Assembly (NCBI RefSeq): GCF_000317535.1
Contig: NC_019757.1
Coordinates: 6,165,501 to 6,229,500 of the forward strand
Source: Cylindrospermum stagnale PCC 7417
GTDB lineage: Bacteria; Cyanobacteriota; Cyanobacteriia; Cyanobacteriales; Nostocaceae
DNA length: 64,000 bases
Reading direction: 5' to 3'
Shown here: in pieces, positions 35,192 to 42,701 of the stretch
Layout: each line of letters opens with the position of its first letter
Numbering within the stretch: position 1 is the stretch's first letter
The notes under the pieces: model-generated
Database searches by the model: none
Told to the model about the DNA's origin: nothing
The model's input: only the letters and a program-made list of their open reading frames with translations
Made by a program: the position numbers and the translations under genes

Positions 35192-35755
35192 ATGTTAATC
35201 CAAAGAATAAGATTATTCGGAACAATTGTTTTAATATTATGGATATTTATCAGTAGTCCTAATTCTGCCTTATCCTCACAAAATACCAAGATGGTTGAAT
35301 CAGCCGAGCTTATACGAAATATTGGAGTATCAATTAATTTAGAGGCAGTAAAATTTGGACATATTAATAATATTCAGAAAAATCCCCCTAAGAAAAATCA
35401 ATTAATGCAAGCTAGCATATATCTACGAGATATGGCTCGATATCTGAGTTCAAATTCACCTATTAATATCTCTGTTTATTCAATTGATGTAGATATATCA
35501 GCAAAGAGTAATTCTCAAAAAGAATTATATCAAATTACAGATGTCAAAAAACCTGATGGTAATTGGAATACCTTCACTGTCGGTCATGCATTACGGCTGG
35601 TTACAGAAGAAATAGCGGTAATTCAAAATCAGCAGCAACAACCAGTAATTGACCTCTTAGCTAAAGATGCCAAAAATCATGTTTATCATCCTTTAATTGG
35701 CGTTCGATTAAACGATGTATGTTCTGAAATATTAAAGCGGTTGGTAATTGAGTAA
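35192..35755 (+). CDS. Secreted hypothetical protein, 187 aa
   Basis: The N-terminal hydrophobic segment (RLFGTIVLILWIFISS, cleavage near ALS-SQN) indicates export. The mature protein is helical at first and strand-rich later, with one cysteine. No domain recognised. It lies 87 bases after the preceding secreted protein and 27 bases before the di-haem peroxidase, in the same direction, and shares their AT-rich base composition. Confidence 0.6.
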   Translation: MLIQRIRLFGTIVLILWIFISSPNSALSSQNTKMVESAELIRNIGVSINLEAVKFGHINNIQKNPPKKNQLMQASIYLRDMARYLSSNSPINISVYSIDVDISAKSNSQKELYQITDVKKPDGNWNTFTVGHALRLVTEEIAVIQNQQQQPVIDLLAKDAKNHVYHPLIGVRLNDVCSEILKRLVIE

Positions 35756-35782
35756 TTTTCCTAATAAAAAGATCTAGGCATT

Positions 35783-37153
35783 ATGATGATTAACAAGGTG
35801 GCATTGAATCTAATTAAACTCAGCATTATTACTTTATTTATAGTAATAAATCTGGGAAGTAACAGCTATGCGTTAGAGATACAAAATTTCGATAAATCTT
35901 CCGGAATAAATAGCTTTTTAAACTATCAAGTCAAACAAATCATCAAGGCTGCTGCACCGGGAAATAAAGGGCTTGATTATTTTATTCTGCCCGAATCATC
36001 AGAGTTAGACAAAATTCCTAGTGAACCACAAAATCCGATTACTTCTGCAAAAGTTGAGCTAGGAAAAGCCTTATTTCACGAAACAGCTTTAAGTATTAAT
36101 CCACTTAATCCTAAACATTGGCAACAATCCAGTTGTGCAACTTGTCACATCGCACAAGCAGGATTTCGAGCCAACATTGCACAGGGCTTGGGAACTGGGG
36201 GTTTAGGATGGAATCAATTTAGACACCGCGACCCAGAAATATCACCCGTACAAATCGATAAGCAAAATGTTCTCGTTCCCTCTGTACTTAACAGCGCTTA
36301 TCAAACTGTGCAAATGTGGGATGGTCGTATCGGTGTTGCAGGCCCAAACATTAAAGAAGCAATTATCAAAAATAATGATGTCAACCGACATCAATTGCAA
36401 GGGTTAGAGACACAACCAATAGACGGAATTGCTTTCCACCGTCTGGGAACAGCTGCGATCGCGCAAATTCCCGAATACCAAAAAATGTTTGCAGCAGCCT
36501 TTCCCGACCGACCCTATGTGAGTGCTGAACAGGAAGACAACAAACGGACAGCTTTTGCGATCGCAGCTTACGAACGCACCCTACTAGCAAATAAAGCACC
36601 GTTCCAAAAATGGCTCAAGGGAGACGAAAATGCAATGTCAGCTAAGGAAGTGCGAGGAGCTAAAGTATTTTTTAGCTCAACTTGCGTTCAGTGTCATGTT
36701 GGACCATCTCTTGCGGTTTCAGATTTTCGTGCTGTAGGATTTGCAGACCATCCAGCCGACTTTGGCGGACTTAATCTCGGTCGCGGAGCAATTACCAAAC
36801 GTACTAGTGATGACTTTAAGTTTAAAGTACCCCAACTTTATAACTTGGCTGATAGCTCACCTTATGGTCATGGAGCATCATTTAAGACAATTCGTGAAAT
36901 AGTCGAATATTTCAACCAAGCTGAACCGCAAAAACAGGAAGCAAAATACTCAGGTAGTCTCAGCGTTTGGTTTAAACCTCTGCATCTAACGGTAGACCAA
37001 GTTGATGACATAACAAGTTTTTTAGAAGTTGGACTGCGCGACCCCAATTTGACACGTTACTTACCAAAAATTATTCCCAGTGGTCTGTGTTTCCCCAACA
37101 ACGACCCGGAATCACGAAAACAACTTAATTGCGACATGAACCTATCCCACTAA
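35783..37153 (+). CDS. Di-haem cytochrome c peroxidase / MauG family protein
   Basis: Secreted or periplasmic protein (signal residues 1-30, ending NSYA-LEI). It has two c-type haem motifs, CATCH (C118-H122) and CVQCH (C301-H305). Other family segments are ELGKALFHETALS, VPSVLNSAYQTVQMWDGR, AYERTLLA and NLADSSPYGHGASFKTIREIVEYFN. It probably reduces hydrogen peroxide or, like MauG, oxidises a protein. 456 residues, a little longer than bacterial CcpA-type peroxidases. Its two upstream small secreted proteins are possible partners. It ends 190 bases before the LanC-like gene on the opposite strand. Confidence 0.88.
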   Translation: MMINKVALNLIKLSIITLFIVINLGSNSYALEIQNFDKSSGINSFLNYQVKQIIKAAAPGNKGLDYFILPESSELDKIPSEPQNPITSAKVELGKALFHETALSINPLNPKHWQQSSCATCHIAQAGFRANIAQGLGTGGLGWNQFRHRDPEISPVQIDKQNVLVPSVLNSAYQTVQMWDGRIGVAGPNIKEAIIKNNDVNRHQLQGLETQPIDGIAFHRLGTAAIAQIPEYQKMFAAAFPDRPYVSAEQEDNKRTAFAIAAYERTLLANKAPFQKWLKGDENAMSAKEVRGAKVFFSSTCVQCHVGPSLAVSDFRAVGFADHPADFGGLNLGRGAITKRTSDDFKFKVPQLYNLADSSPYGHGASFKTIREIVEYFNQAEPQKQEAKYSGSLSVWFKPLHLTVDQVDDITSFLEVGLRDPNLTRYLPKIIPSGLCFPNNDPESRKQLNCDMNLSH

Positions 37154-37232
37154 TAAGGATTAAGCTGAATTTAGTCTGACTCGCAAAGCTTCGCAAGTCA
37201 CCACATCAGTGGTTTTTGCGGAAAATCTTCAG

Positions 37233-37346
37233 AATGTTAATTTCCGAGTACAGCTACCAAAAGACACGCCCTCCAATCCTTCTGGATTTAGCGCTAGCAC
37301 AATCCTAGATTCCCGTCCTTATGTGAGGTTGGCGATCGCTAATTAA
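37233..37346 (+). pseudogene. 3' fragment of a paralogue of the secreted-protein gene at 31024
   Basis: The in-frame 37 codons plus stop (NVNFRVQLPKDTPSNPSGFS, then ASTILDSRPYVRLAIAN) match the C-terminus of the gene at 31024-31512 (NVYFRVQLPKDTPSNPSEIS, then ASTILASRPYVRWAIAD). DNA similarity begins abruptly at about 37233 and no upstream coding sequence remains. The stop codon overlaps that of the convergent LanC-like gene (ttaa). Confidence 0.85.
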
Positions 37347-38608
37347 TTTTCTGTTGGTAAAATAATTACCACAGGTGGGTTGGCCACAGAGTCGTATAGA
37401 CGTAGATAAAAATATCCAATTCCCGCCAATCCCAGCATTAAATTTGGCGTTTCTCCTCCTCCCAACACACCACAAGGCCAGGGACTCTGATTTTTTTCAT
37501 ACCGTTCATCACCTCGCAACCCAACCTGCGCTGCCATCGATTTGTAATCGGCATTTTTCAGCACCCGACTGGCATAGATCAGCAATTCTGCATTACCAGC
37601 GATACCATGACACAACGAAAAATTTTCCTGACTAATCACAGACTGCTGTAGCATCTTCACCGTCGTCCGCAAAGCAGCTTCTGCTTCCAAGCGGTAGTTA
37701 TCTTTGCCAGAGATTTCATAGGCACGCAACCGCGACAAACCAATTCCCGGTGCGCCGTGACACCAAGCAGTCGAATAGCCCAGAGCTTGCTTTGTACCAG
37801 TTATCTTGGCTTGATAATTCCGCAGATCCGGCCAATTTTCCTGCTCTGGGCTAAACCAATGTTGCTCATACCGGAAACCTTCCTCAGCAGCGATCCGAAA
37901 CGCCTCAAGACTCGTTTCTCGATGCAATTCTAGAAGCGCCCAGGCAATCCCCGCAACCCCATGAGAAAAACCGGTGAGATTGGGTTGTTGTTGATTTTCA
38001 AGCTCATTTAGAGTAGGCCAAGACCAACCAATATCACTTTTAATCGCTGTCTCCAGTAAATGCTTGCCAAAAACGAGCATCAGACTTTTGAGCGAATCTC
38101 GTCGATACCGCTGATAAGTAGACAGTAAAACTGGAATAGCACCAGCTATCCCCGTAGCCACATCCAATTTTTGCAGGCTCAAATCGTCAATTATTCGTTC
38201 TTCAAGCATTTGCAGCCCTTGGTCAATCCAATCCTGGTTGCCAAAGATTTCTCCAAGACGGATTAAAACATAGGCAACACCAGTAAAACCTGAGTAAAAC
38301 CCGCTGCTAAACGCTGGTTTAATATCCTGTAACCGCGACAGTGCCTGATTCATTGCCCCTACCGCAGTCATCCGATAAAGTTTCTCGTTCGTCGCCTGAT
38401 ACAACTGTGCTAGAAATAAGGCGATGCCACTAGTGCCACCATATAAGTCTGGGCCAAATGTGCACTGTGTCAAAGTCCAATTTTTGAAGATCAGCTCCAT
38501 CGACGCCCCCAACCAGTTACATCGAGTACCATCCCAAATGGCATCCCGACATAATCTAGCCCCAATGGCGTCTGCTGTTTCGAGAAAGCTGTCTTGTTGA
38601 GTATTCAT
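37343..38608 (-). CDS. LanC-like lanthionine cyclase of the multicore RiPP locus
   Basis: The 421-residue protein is a stand-alone LanC domain. It has the alpha-barrel G-repeat motifs and the zinc/catalytic residues in order: GFSHGVAGIAWAL (H216), AWCHGAPGIG (C283), SLCHGIAGNAE (C333-H334). These correspond to the His, Cys and Cys-His set of NisC-type cyclases that activate cysteine thiols for addition to dehydroalanine or dehydrobutyrine. It is the last gene of the leftward operon after the kinase and the HopA1-like gene, with a 6-base gap. No LanB, LanM or LanKC dehydratase exists here, so it should act on residues dehydrated by the kinase/HopA1 pair; that is inference. Confidence 0.9.
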   Translation of the reverse strand: MNTQQDSFLETADAIGARLCRDAIWDGTRCNWLGASMELIFKNWTLTQCTFGPDLYGGTSGIALFLAQLYQATNEKLYRMTAVGAMNQALSRLQDIKPAFSSGFYSGFTGVAYVLIRLGEIFGNQDWIDQGLQMLEERIIDDLSLQKLDVATGIAGAIPVLLSTYQRYRRDSLKSLMLVFGKHLLETAIKSDIGWSWPTLNELENQQQPNLTGFSHGVAGIAWALLELHRETSLEAFRIAAEEGFRYEQHWFSPEQENWPDLRNYQAKITGTKQALGYSTAWCHGAPGIGLSRLRAYEISGKDNYRLEAEAALRTTVKMLQQSVISQENFSLCHGIAGNAELLIYASRVLKNADYKSMAAQVGLRGDERYEKNQSPWPCGVLGGGETPNLMLGLAGIGYFYLRLYDSVANPPVVIILPTEN

Positions 38609-38614
38609 CTTTTC

Positions 38615-39676
38615 CTACCCGCACACTTGAGGAAATACGTATTGATCGATTGACCCCGGAGACAAATAAGGATGGGCCAAGGTAATTTCATAGTGGCTAA
38701 AATTCTTAATTACCTCAGACAATCGAGCCTGCTGTGTTTGCAACCCTTGGGTATCAGCATTCCAGATTCCTTCAGCCAAAATGCGGCAACGGTTCAACCC
38801 AAAACTTTCGCCATTCTCAGGATCTTCCGCCAGTCCCAGTCCAGGGGCTAGAGGCTTGCTAAACAAGGGTGTATCCGGTTTTAAGTATTCCTGTATCTGT
38901 GGATAGATATCTGCCATCAGTGTGGCCGTAATCTGATAGAACCGCTTGTTCACGTATAAGACTGCGGCATCGGCACGAGAGAAAAAATCCCAATTAGTCA
39001 AACACTTGAAGCGAAAAGGCACCTGGAAGCGATTCAGAGCTTTTGTGAGGCATCGAATTAAGGTGGTTATACCTGCCTCTTTGATATTCCAATAGAATCG
39101 CACTAGGTTGTCATCATCTTCTTGGCTGGTGACTGTTTCACCAAAGACATAATAAAAACCTGGTTGTAGAGTCCGGGATTCTTTTGGCAAGAAAACCCTG
39201 ATGTTTGCCCCTACCCGTGGTGCAATACCATGTCCGTCTTCTATGAGAAACTGACCAGGCCAGAACAATCGGTTAGTACTGTACTTATGGGCGAGAATTT
39301 GACCAGAGGATTCCATGCGAGATATCTGCCAGCCGCTATCCCAACGTTCTCGACTAGTATTAGACTCAGACAGGTTTTGGATCAGGCGTTGAGATTCTTG
39401 TGAAAGCAGGCTATCTGACCAATTGCGAGGAATTGGTTCATCGGCAAGTGTGCCAGTAAATCTTTGACAATAGCAATAGAGATAGAACAGGTATTGCAAT
39501 CGCGGAATCGATAAGTTTTGTGTAGGGGCCAGCATCTGTAGTTGTTGGATTGCAGGTTCCAACTCAGGTGCAGGTCTTCCAGCAAAAGAAAACTCACTCG
39601 GAGACTCGATGCTGACTGCTTGGCAAATTTTTGTTAACTCCCAAATCAATTGTGCTTCCATGTTTTCATGCTCCAA
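38615..39676 (-). CDS. HopA1-like protein (probable phosphoSer/Thr lyase of the RiPP locus)
   Basis: The 353-aa protein looks like the HopA1 effector family: RRLFWP-like and IRVFLPKESRTLQPGFYYVF, FYWNIKEAGITTLIRCLTKA, RADAAVLYVNKRFYQI and ESFGLNRCRILAEG, the last two rich in the conserved Arg/Lys and Asn seen in this family. In class V lanthipeptide and thioamitide clusters HopA1-like proteins (LxmY, TvaD) work with an APH-like kinase to turn phospho-Ser/Thr into dehydro-residues. It overlaps the kinase gene by 11 bases and precedes the LanC-like gene by 6. The start could also be the ATG at 39661. Activity here is inferred from context. Confidence 0.75.
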   Translation of the reverse strand: MEHENMEAQLIWELTKICQAVSIESPSEFSFAGRPAPELEPAIQQLQMLAPTQNLSIPRLQYLFYLYCYCQRFTGTLADEPIPRNWSDSLLSQESQRLIQNLSESNTSRERWDSGWQISRMESSGQILAHKYSTNRLFWPGQFLIEDGHGIAPRVGANIRVFLPKESRTLQPGFYYVFGETVTSQEDDDNLVRFYWNIKEAGITTLIRCLTKALNRFQVPFRFKCLTNWDFFSRADAAVLYVNKRFYQITATLMADIYPQIQEYLKPDTPLFSKPLAPGLGLAEDPENGESFGLNRCRILAEGIWNADTQGLQTQQARLSEVIKNFSHYEITLAHPYLSPGSIDQYVFPQVCG

Positions 39677-40769
39677 TTAAGAGTAAGATCGCGATCGCCT
39701 CTTGGGGATTTTGTAAAATATTCAAACTCACCTGAAGCAGGCTAACAGCATTGGGAGTGATTTGGGGAGAAAAAAGCATCTGTTCGTACACTGTTTGCAG
39801 CATTCTCGCCGCACTGTACTTTACGCATCTTTCCAGCAATAGAGCCGCGTCTTCATCCTTGAGAAACCTTGTCTCAACATAGGTTTTCCAAAATGTTTGC
39901 ATGGCTGGCTGCATATCTACCAACTGATACGGTGCTTCCTCCACCATTTGTGCGGGTTGGGCTGCCGCATTTATTGGCATCGACATCACCCAGAAGGAGA
40001 TATAAGTCCCAAAGATGGCTCCCACATCCCAGCAGGCATCACCCAAGTCAGCAATTTCCCAATCCACCACCTTGAGATTTAGCTCACCGTTCCCGTCTTC
40101 TTGGGGATAAACAATACAATTGTCCCATTTCATATCTCCATGAATCAGGGTGTCGGTTTGCCACTGACTACGGAGAATATCTAGTGCTTGGGGAAGTTCA
40201 GGGTATTGCCGCAAAATCGCCAGTAATTGGGAATTTGCCCCACTCAGAGAACTGAATGGAGAAACGCCTTGATGGAACGAGAAAATCCAGGGAACCTGCT
40301 GGGGAAATACTGAATAGTGGGGGCTGTCTTGCAAAGATGTGCGGTCTATACTGTGATAAGTGCCAAGAGCTTTGCCCAGTTTAGCCGCCACCTCCGTGGG
40401 GAATTGTCCCAAGCGTCGATGATAAACAGACAGATTCTCAGCTTCTGGCAACAGTTCCAGAATTAAAATCCCGCGTTTGGCATCAAAGGCGTGATACTTG
40501 GGCATTAGGGGAACTAAGGGAGCTAAGGTTAGCTCCCGTTGTGCCATTTGGTAAACTAGCGCCTCTCGTCGCAATGTGCTAGCGGCTTCTGGCTGCCAAT
40601 CTTGAATTTGCTTGACAAAATAGCTAGGGTTGTGCTGGCGGATGACGACACAATTGCGGTGACGGCTAGTAGCTTCGGCGACGATGACATCCCCATCGAC
40701 AACAGAATCAAAGGTTAAGAAACCGCGCTCCAGCAGGTAATGGACGATGGTGCTGGGGGTGTTGACCAT
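39666..40769 (-). CDS. APH-like phosphotransferase (probable RiPP Ser/Thr kinase)
   Basis: The 367-residue protein has the aminoglycoside-phosphotransferase fold: an N-lobe ending ILILELLPEAENLS, the catalytic loop HGDMKWDN (H-G-D-x-x-x-x-N) and VVDWEIADLGDACWDVG as the metal-binding DxD/DWE equivalent. In class V lanthipeptide clusters (LxmK) and thioviridamide (TvaC), such kinases phosphorylate precursor Ser/Thr. The gene follows the multicore precursor by about 225 bases and overlaps the next gene by 11. An antibiotic-resistance role is unlikely in this context. The spacer upstream holds a small hairpin repeat (ggtgcgttagcggcagcgtagcgcacc, about 40856-40882). Confidence 0.82.
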   Translation of the reverse strand: MVNTPSTIVHYLLERGFLTFDSVVDGDVIVAEATSRHRNCVVIRQHNPSYFVKQIQDWQPEAASTLRREALVYQMAQRELTLAPLVPLMPKYHAFDAKRGILILELLPEAENLSVYHRRLGQFPTEVAAKLGKALGTYHSIDRTSLQDSPHYSVFPQQVPWIFSFHQGVSPFSSLSGANSQLLAILRQYPELPQALDILRSQWQTDTLIHGDMKWDNCIVYPQEDGNGELNLKVVDWEIADLGDACWDVGAIFGTYISFWVMSMPINAAAQPAQMVEEAPYQLVDMQPAMQTFWKTYVETRFLKDEDAALLLERCVKYSAARMLQTVYEQMLFSPQITPNAVSLLQVSLNILQNPQEAIAILLLIGA

Positions 40770-40994
40770 AGGACAGATTCTAATCTTGGAAGGATTGGCG
40801 GTTTTACTGGAATTGTCAGTCCCGAATTAAAGAAGCTTCGTCCTCCAGGGGTGTGGTGCGTTAGCGGCAGCGTAGCGCACCATACTAGCATATCTATGCT
40901 AAATTGATACACATGATAATAGCCTTAACACAAGCATTATCAAAAGCATTTGCCAGTTTAACTAAGGCATTAATTTAGGCTTGACACGCCACTA

Positions 40995-42578
40995 CTAAAC
41001 AATCCGAAAATGCCACAAGAATTTCCATGCTCTTTGGTCTCTATCGAACCAAAGAGCATGGAAATCAACAACGTCGCTACCCCCGCTAAGACTGCGAGTT
41101 ACCCATCGAGTAATACCCTTCGCAGTCTTGAACCCAGTACTCGCTGACTGCGACCATGAGTTTCCGGCGTTAGGTGCCCACTGATTCCGTAGCGTGTTTG
41201 CCGTATTTTGGCTGATCACACTAGCGGCGTGGGGAGCGTTACTATGGTTTATTGGAGGACTAGCCATTTCCCACAGATCTCTATTTTGAGATAGTACTTG
41301 CTGTGCTTGATTTGTTGTCAGAGGTACTGGAGCTACTGGTGTCCCGACTCCAGAGACAGCAATGCAGCTGAAAACTCCATAACAGCTACCCACCTGCTGT
41401 AGTGTTTCTGGAGGAGGTGTTGGAGCCTGTCCTGCCCCTGTCACCGCAATGCAACTAAATAGACCAATGCAACTACCAACTTGCTTCAACGAAGCTTGAA
41501 CCAATCCAGCAATCACCAACTGCGTGGCTTCTGGCAGTTGTCCAAACTCAGCTTGTGAAAATTCCAACGCCTGAGCCAAACTTTGTGGTGGATATTCCTT
41601 GACAACTTCTACTTGTAGATGTTCAGGCAATTGAGCGATCGCATTAATAAAGTTTTGCGGTTGCGTATTAGCAACTATATTTTCGATAGTCTGCTCCTCT
41701 GTGGGTGCTATATTGTTCCCTGTTCCTACCCCAGAGGCAGCAATGCAGCTGAATATTCCTATACAGCTACCTACCTGTGGTGGTGTTGAGCCAATGTACG
41801 CATGTTGGCGAATAGCTGCTTTTGTAGCCTCTGGAAGAGATGCAAACCCCTGCTGATTGGAGCCTGCAATCACATTTTGCCAGAATGTTACTGGCAATTT
41901 CTTTACTATCATGATCTGGAGATGCTCTGGAACACCATGCAAAAGTTCTGCGGTCTGTTCTGGGTGTTGTGGTAAGTAATCGACAATAGTCTTTAAGGTT
42001 AGATCCTGAAGTGACGGCAGTACCCCAGTTCCGACCCCAGAGACAGCAATACAGCTGAATATGCCGATACAGCTACCTACCTGCTGTGATGGTTCTGGAG
42101 GCGGTGGTGAAGCCTGTCCTGCCCCTGTCACTGCAATGCAACTAAACACACCAATACAGCTACCCACTTGCGCCGCCTCAGCTTTCACCAGTCCAACGAT
42201 TACTAACTGGGTTGATTCTGGTAGGTTGCCAAAATTTGCTTGTGAGAGTTCTAATGCTTGAGCCAAACTCTGCCGTGGGTAGTCAGTAACGACTCGGACT
42301 TGCAATGCTTCTGGCAATTGCGCGATCGCATTAATCAAGTCCTGTGGTTGTGTATTGGCAACAATGTTTTGGACAATCTGCTCTTCTTGATTCGCTGGAT
42401 TATTTGGTGTTCCTACTCCAGAGACAGCAATGCAGCTAAACACACCAATACAACTGCCTATTTGTTGTTGGGATGTGGGATTCACTGGTGTATTAGAGAC
42501 TGCACCGACGTTGTTCAAAAAGTCTTGCTGAATTTTACCTTTGAGAAAATTGGCAGCGGCAATTTCGTTGGTTGACAT
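40995..42578 (-). CDS. Multicore RiPP precursor, six near-identical S/C-rich core segments
   Basis: The 527-aa protein has a short N-terminal segment (MSTNEIAAANFLKGKIQQDF) and then six copies of Q-(V/I)-G-S-C-x-G-x-F-S-C-I-A-x-(S/T)-G-x-G-(T/Q), at residues 41-57, 139-155, 168-184, 270-286, 368-384 and 397-413. Helical linkers of about 80 residues and short Pro-rich linkers separate them. The two halves (41-184 and 270-413) are copies offset by exactly 229 residues. The last 110 residues are unlike the rest and include the segment encoded by an 18-bp inverted repeat. ATG 42578 follows an AGGAG site. Two Ser-Cys dyads per core plus extra Ser/Thr suit lanthionine formation by the adjacent kinase, HopA1-like and LanC-like proteins. 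Core identity and processing are inferred. Confidence 0.85.
   Translation of the reverse strand: MSTNEIAAANFLKGKIQQDFLNNVGAVSNTPVNPTSQQQIGSCIGVFSCIAVSGVGTPNNPANQEEQIVQNIVANTQPQDLINAIAQLPEALQVRVVTDYPRQSLAQALELSQANFGNLPESTQLVIVGLVKAEAAQVGSCIGVFSCIAVTGAGQASPPPPEPSQQVGSCIGIFSCIAVSGVGTGVLPSLQDLTLKTIVDYLPQHPEQTAELLHGVPEHLQIMIVKKLPVTFWQNVIAGSNQQGFASLPEATKAAIRQHAYIGSTPPQVGSCIGIFSCIAASGVGTGNNIAPTEEQTIENIVANTQPQNFINAIAQLPEHLQVEVVKEYPPQSLAQALEFSQAEFGQLPEATQLVIAGLVQASLKQVGSCIGLFSCIAVTGAGQAPTPPPETLQQVGSCYGVFSCIAVSGVGTPVAPVPLTTNQAQQVLSQNRDLWEMASPPINHSNAPHAASVISQNTANTLRNQWAPNAGNSWSQSASTGFKTAKGITRWVTRSLSGGSDVVDFHALWFDRDQRAWKFLWHFRIV
41021..41065. repeat. 18-bp perfect inverted repeat inside the precursor gene's 3' end
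   Basis: ATTTCCATGCTCTTTGGT (41021-41038) and its exact complement (41048-41065) flank a 9-base loop (ctctatcga). It is translated as part of FHALWFDRDQRAWKF near the C-terminus. The RNA would form a stable hairpin about 70 bases before the stop, unlike any other palindrome in the window. Confidence 0.9.
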
Positions 42579-42701
42579 AATAGGTTTCTCCTATTTAAAT
42601 TATTGTGATTTTTCGTATTTAGCAAAAGGTCGATAGCAGGGATTTGTCGTCTCCCTGAAGGATTTCCCTTTTGGCTTATCTAGGTGAAAAATGTCTTGAA
42701 A

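Noticed and set aside
39869-40082. Two short rightward frames
   Set aside because: Antisense to the kinase gene; His/Pro-rich codon shadows.
39666-40769. Kinase considered as an aminoglycoside-resistance gene
   Set aside because: It overlaps the HopA1-like gene and sits between the precursor and LanC gene, which favours a peptide-modifying role.
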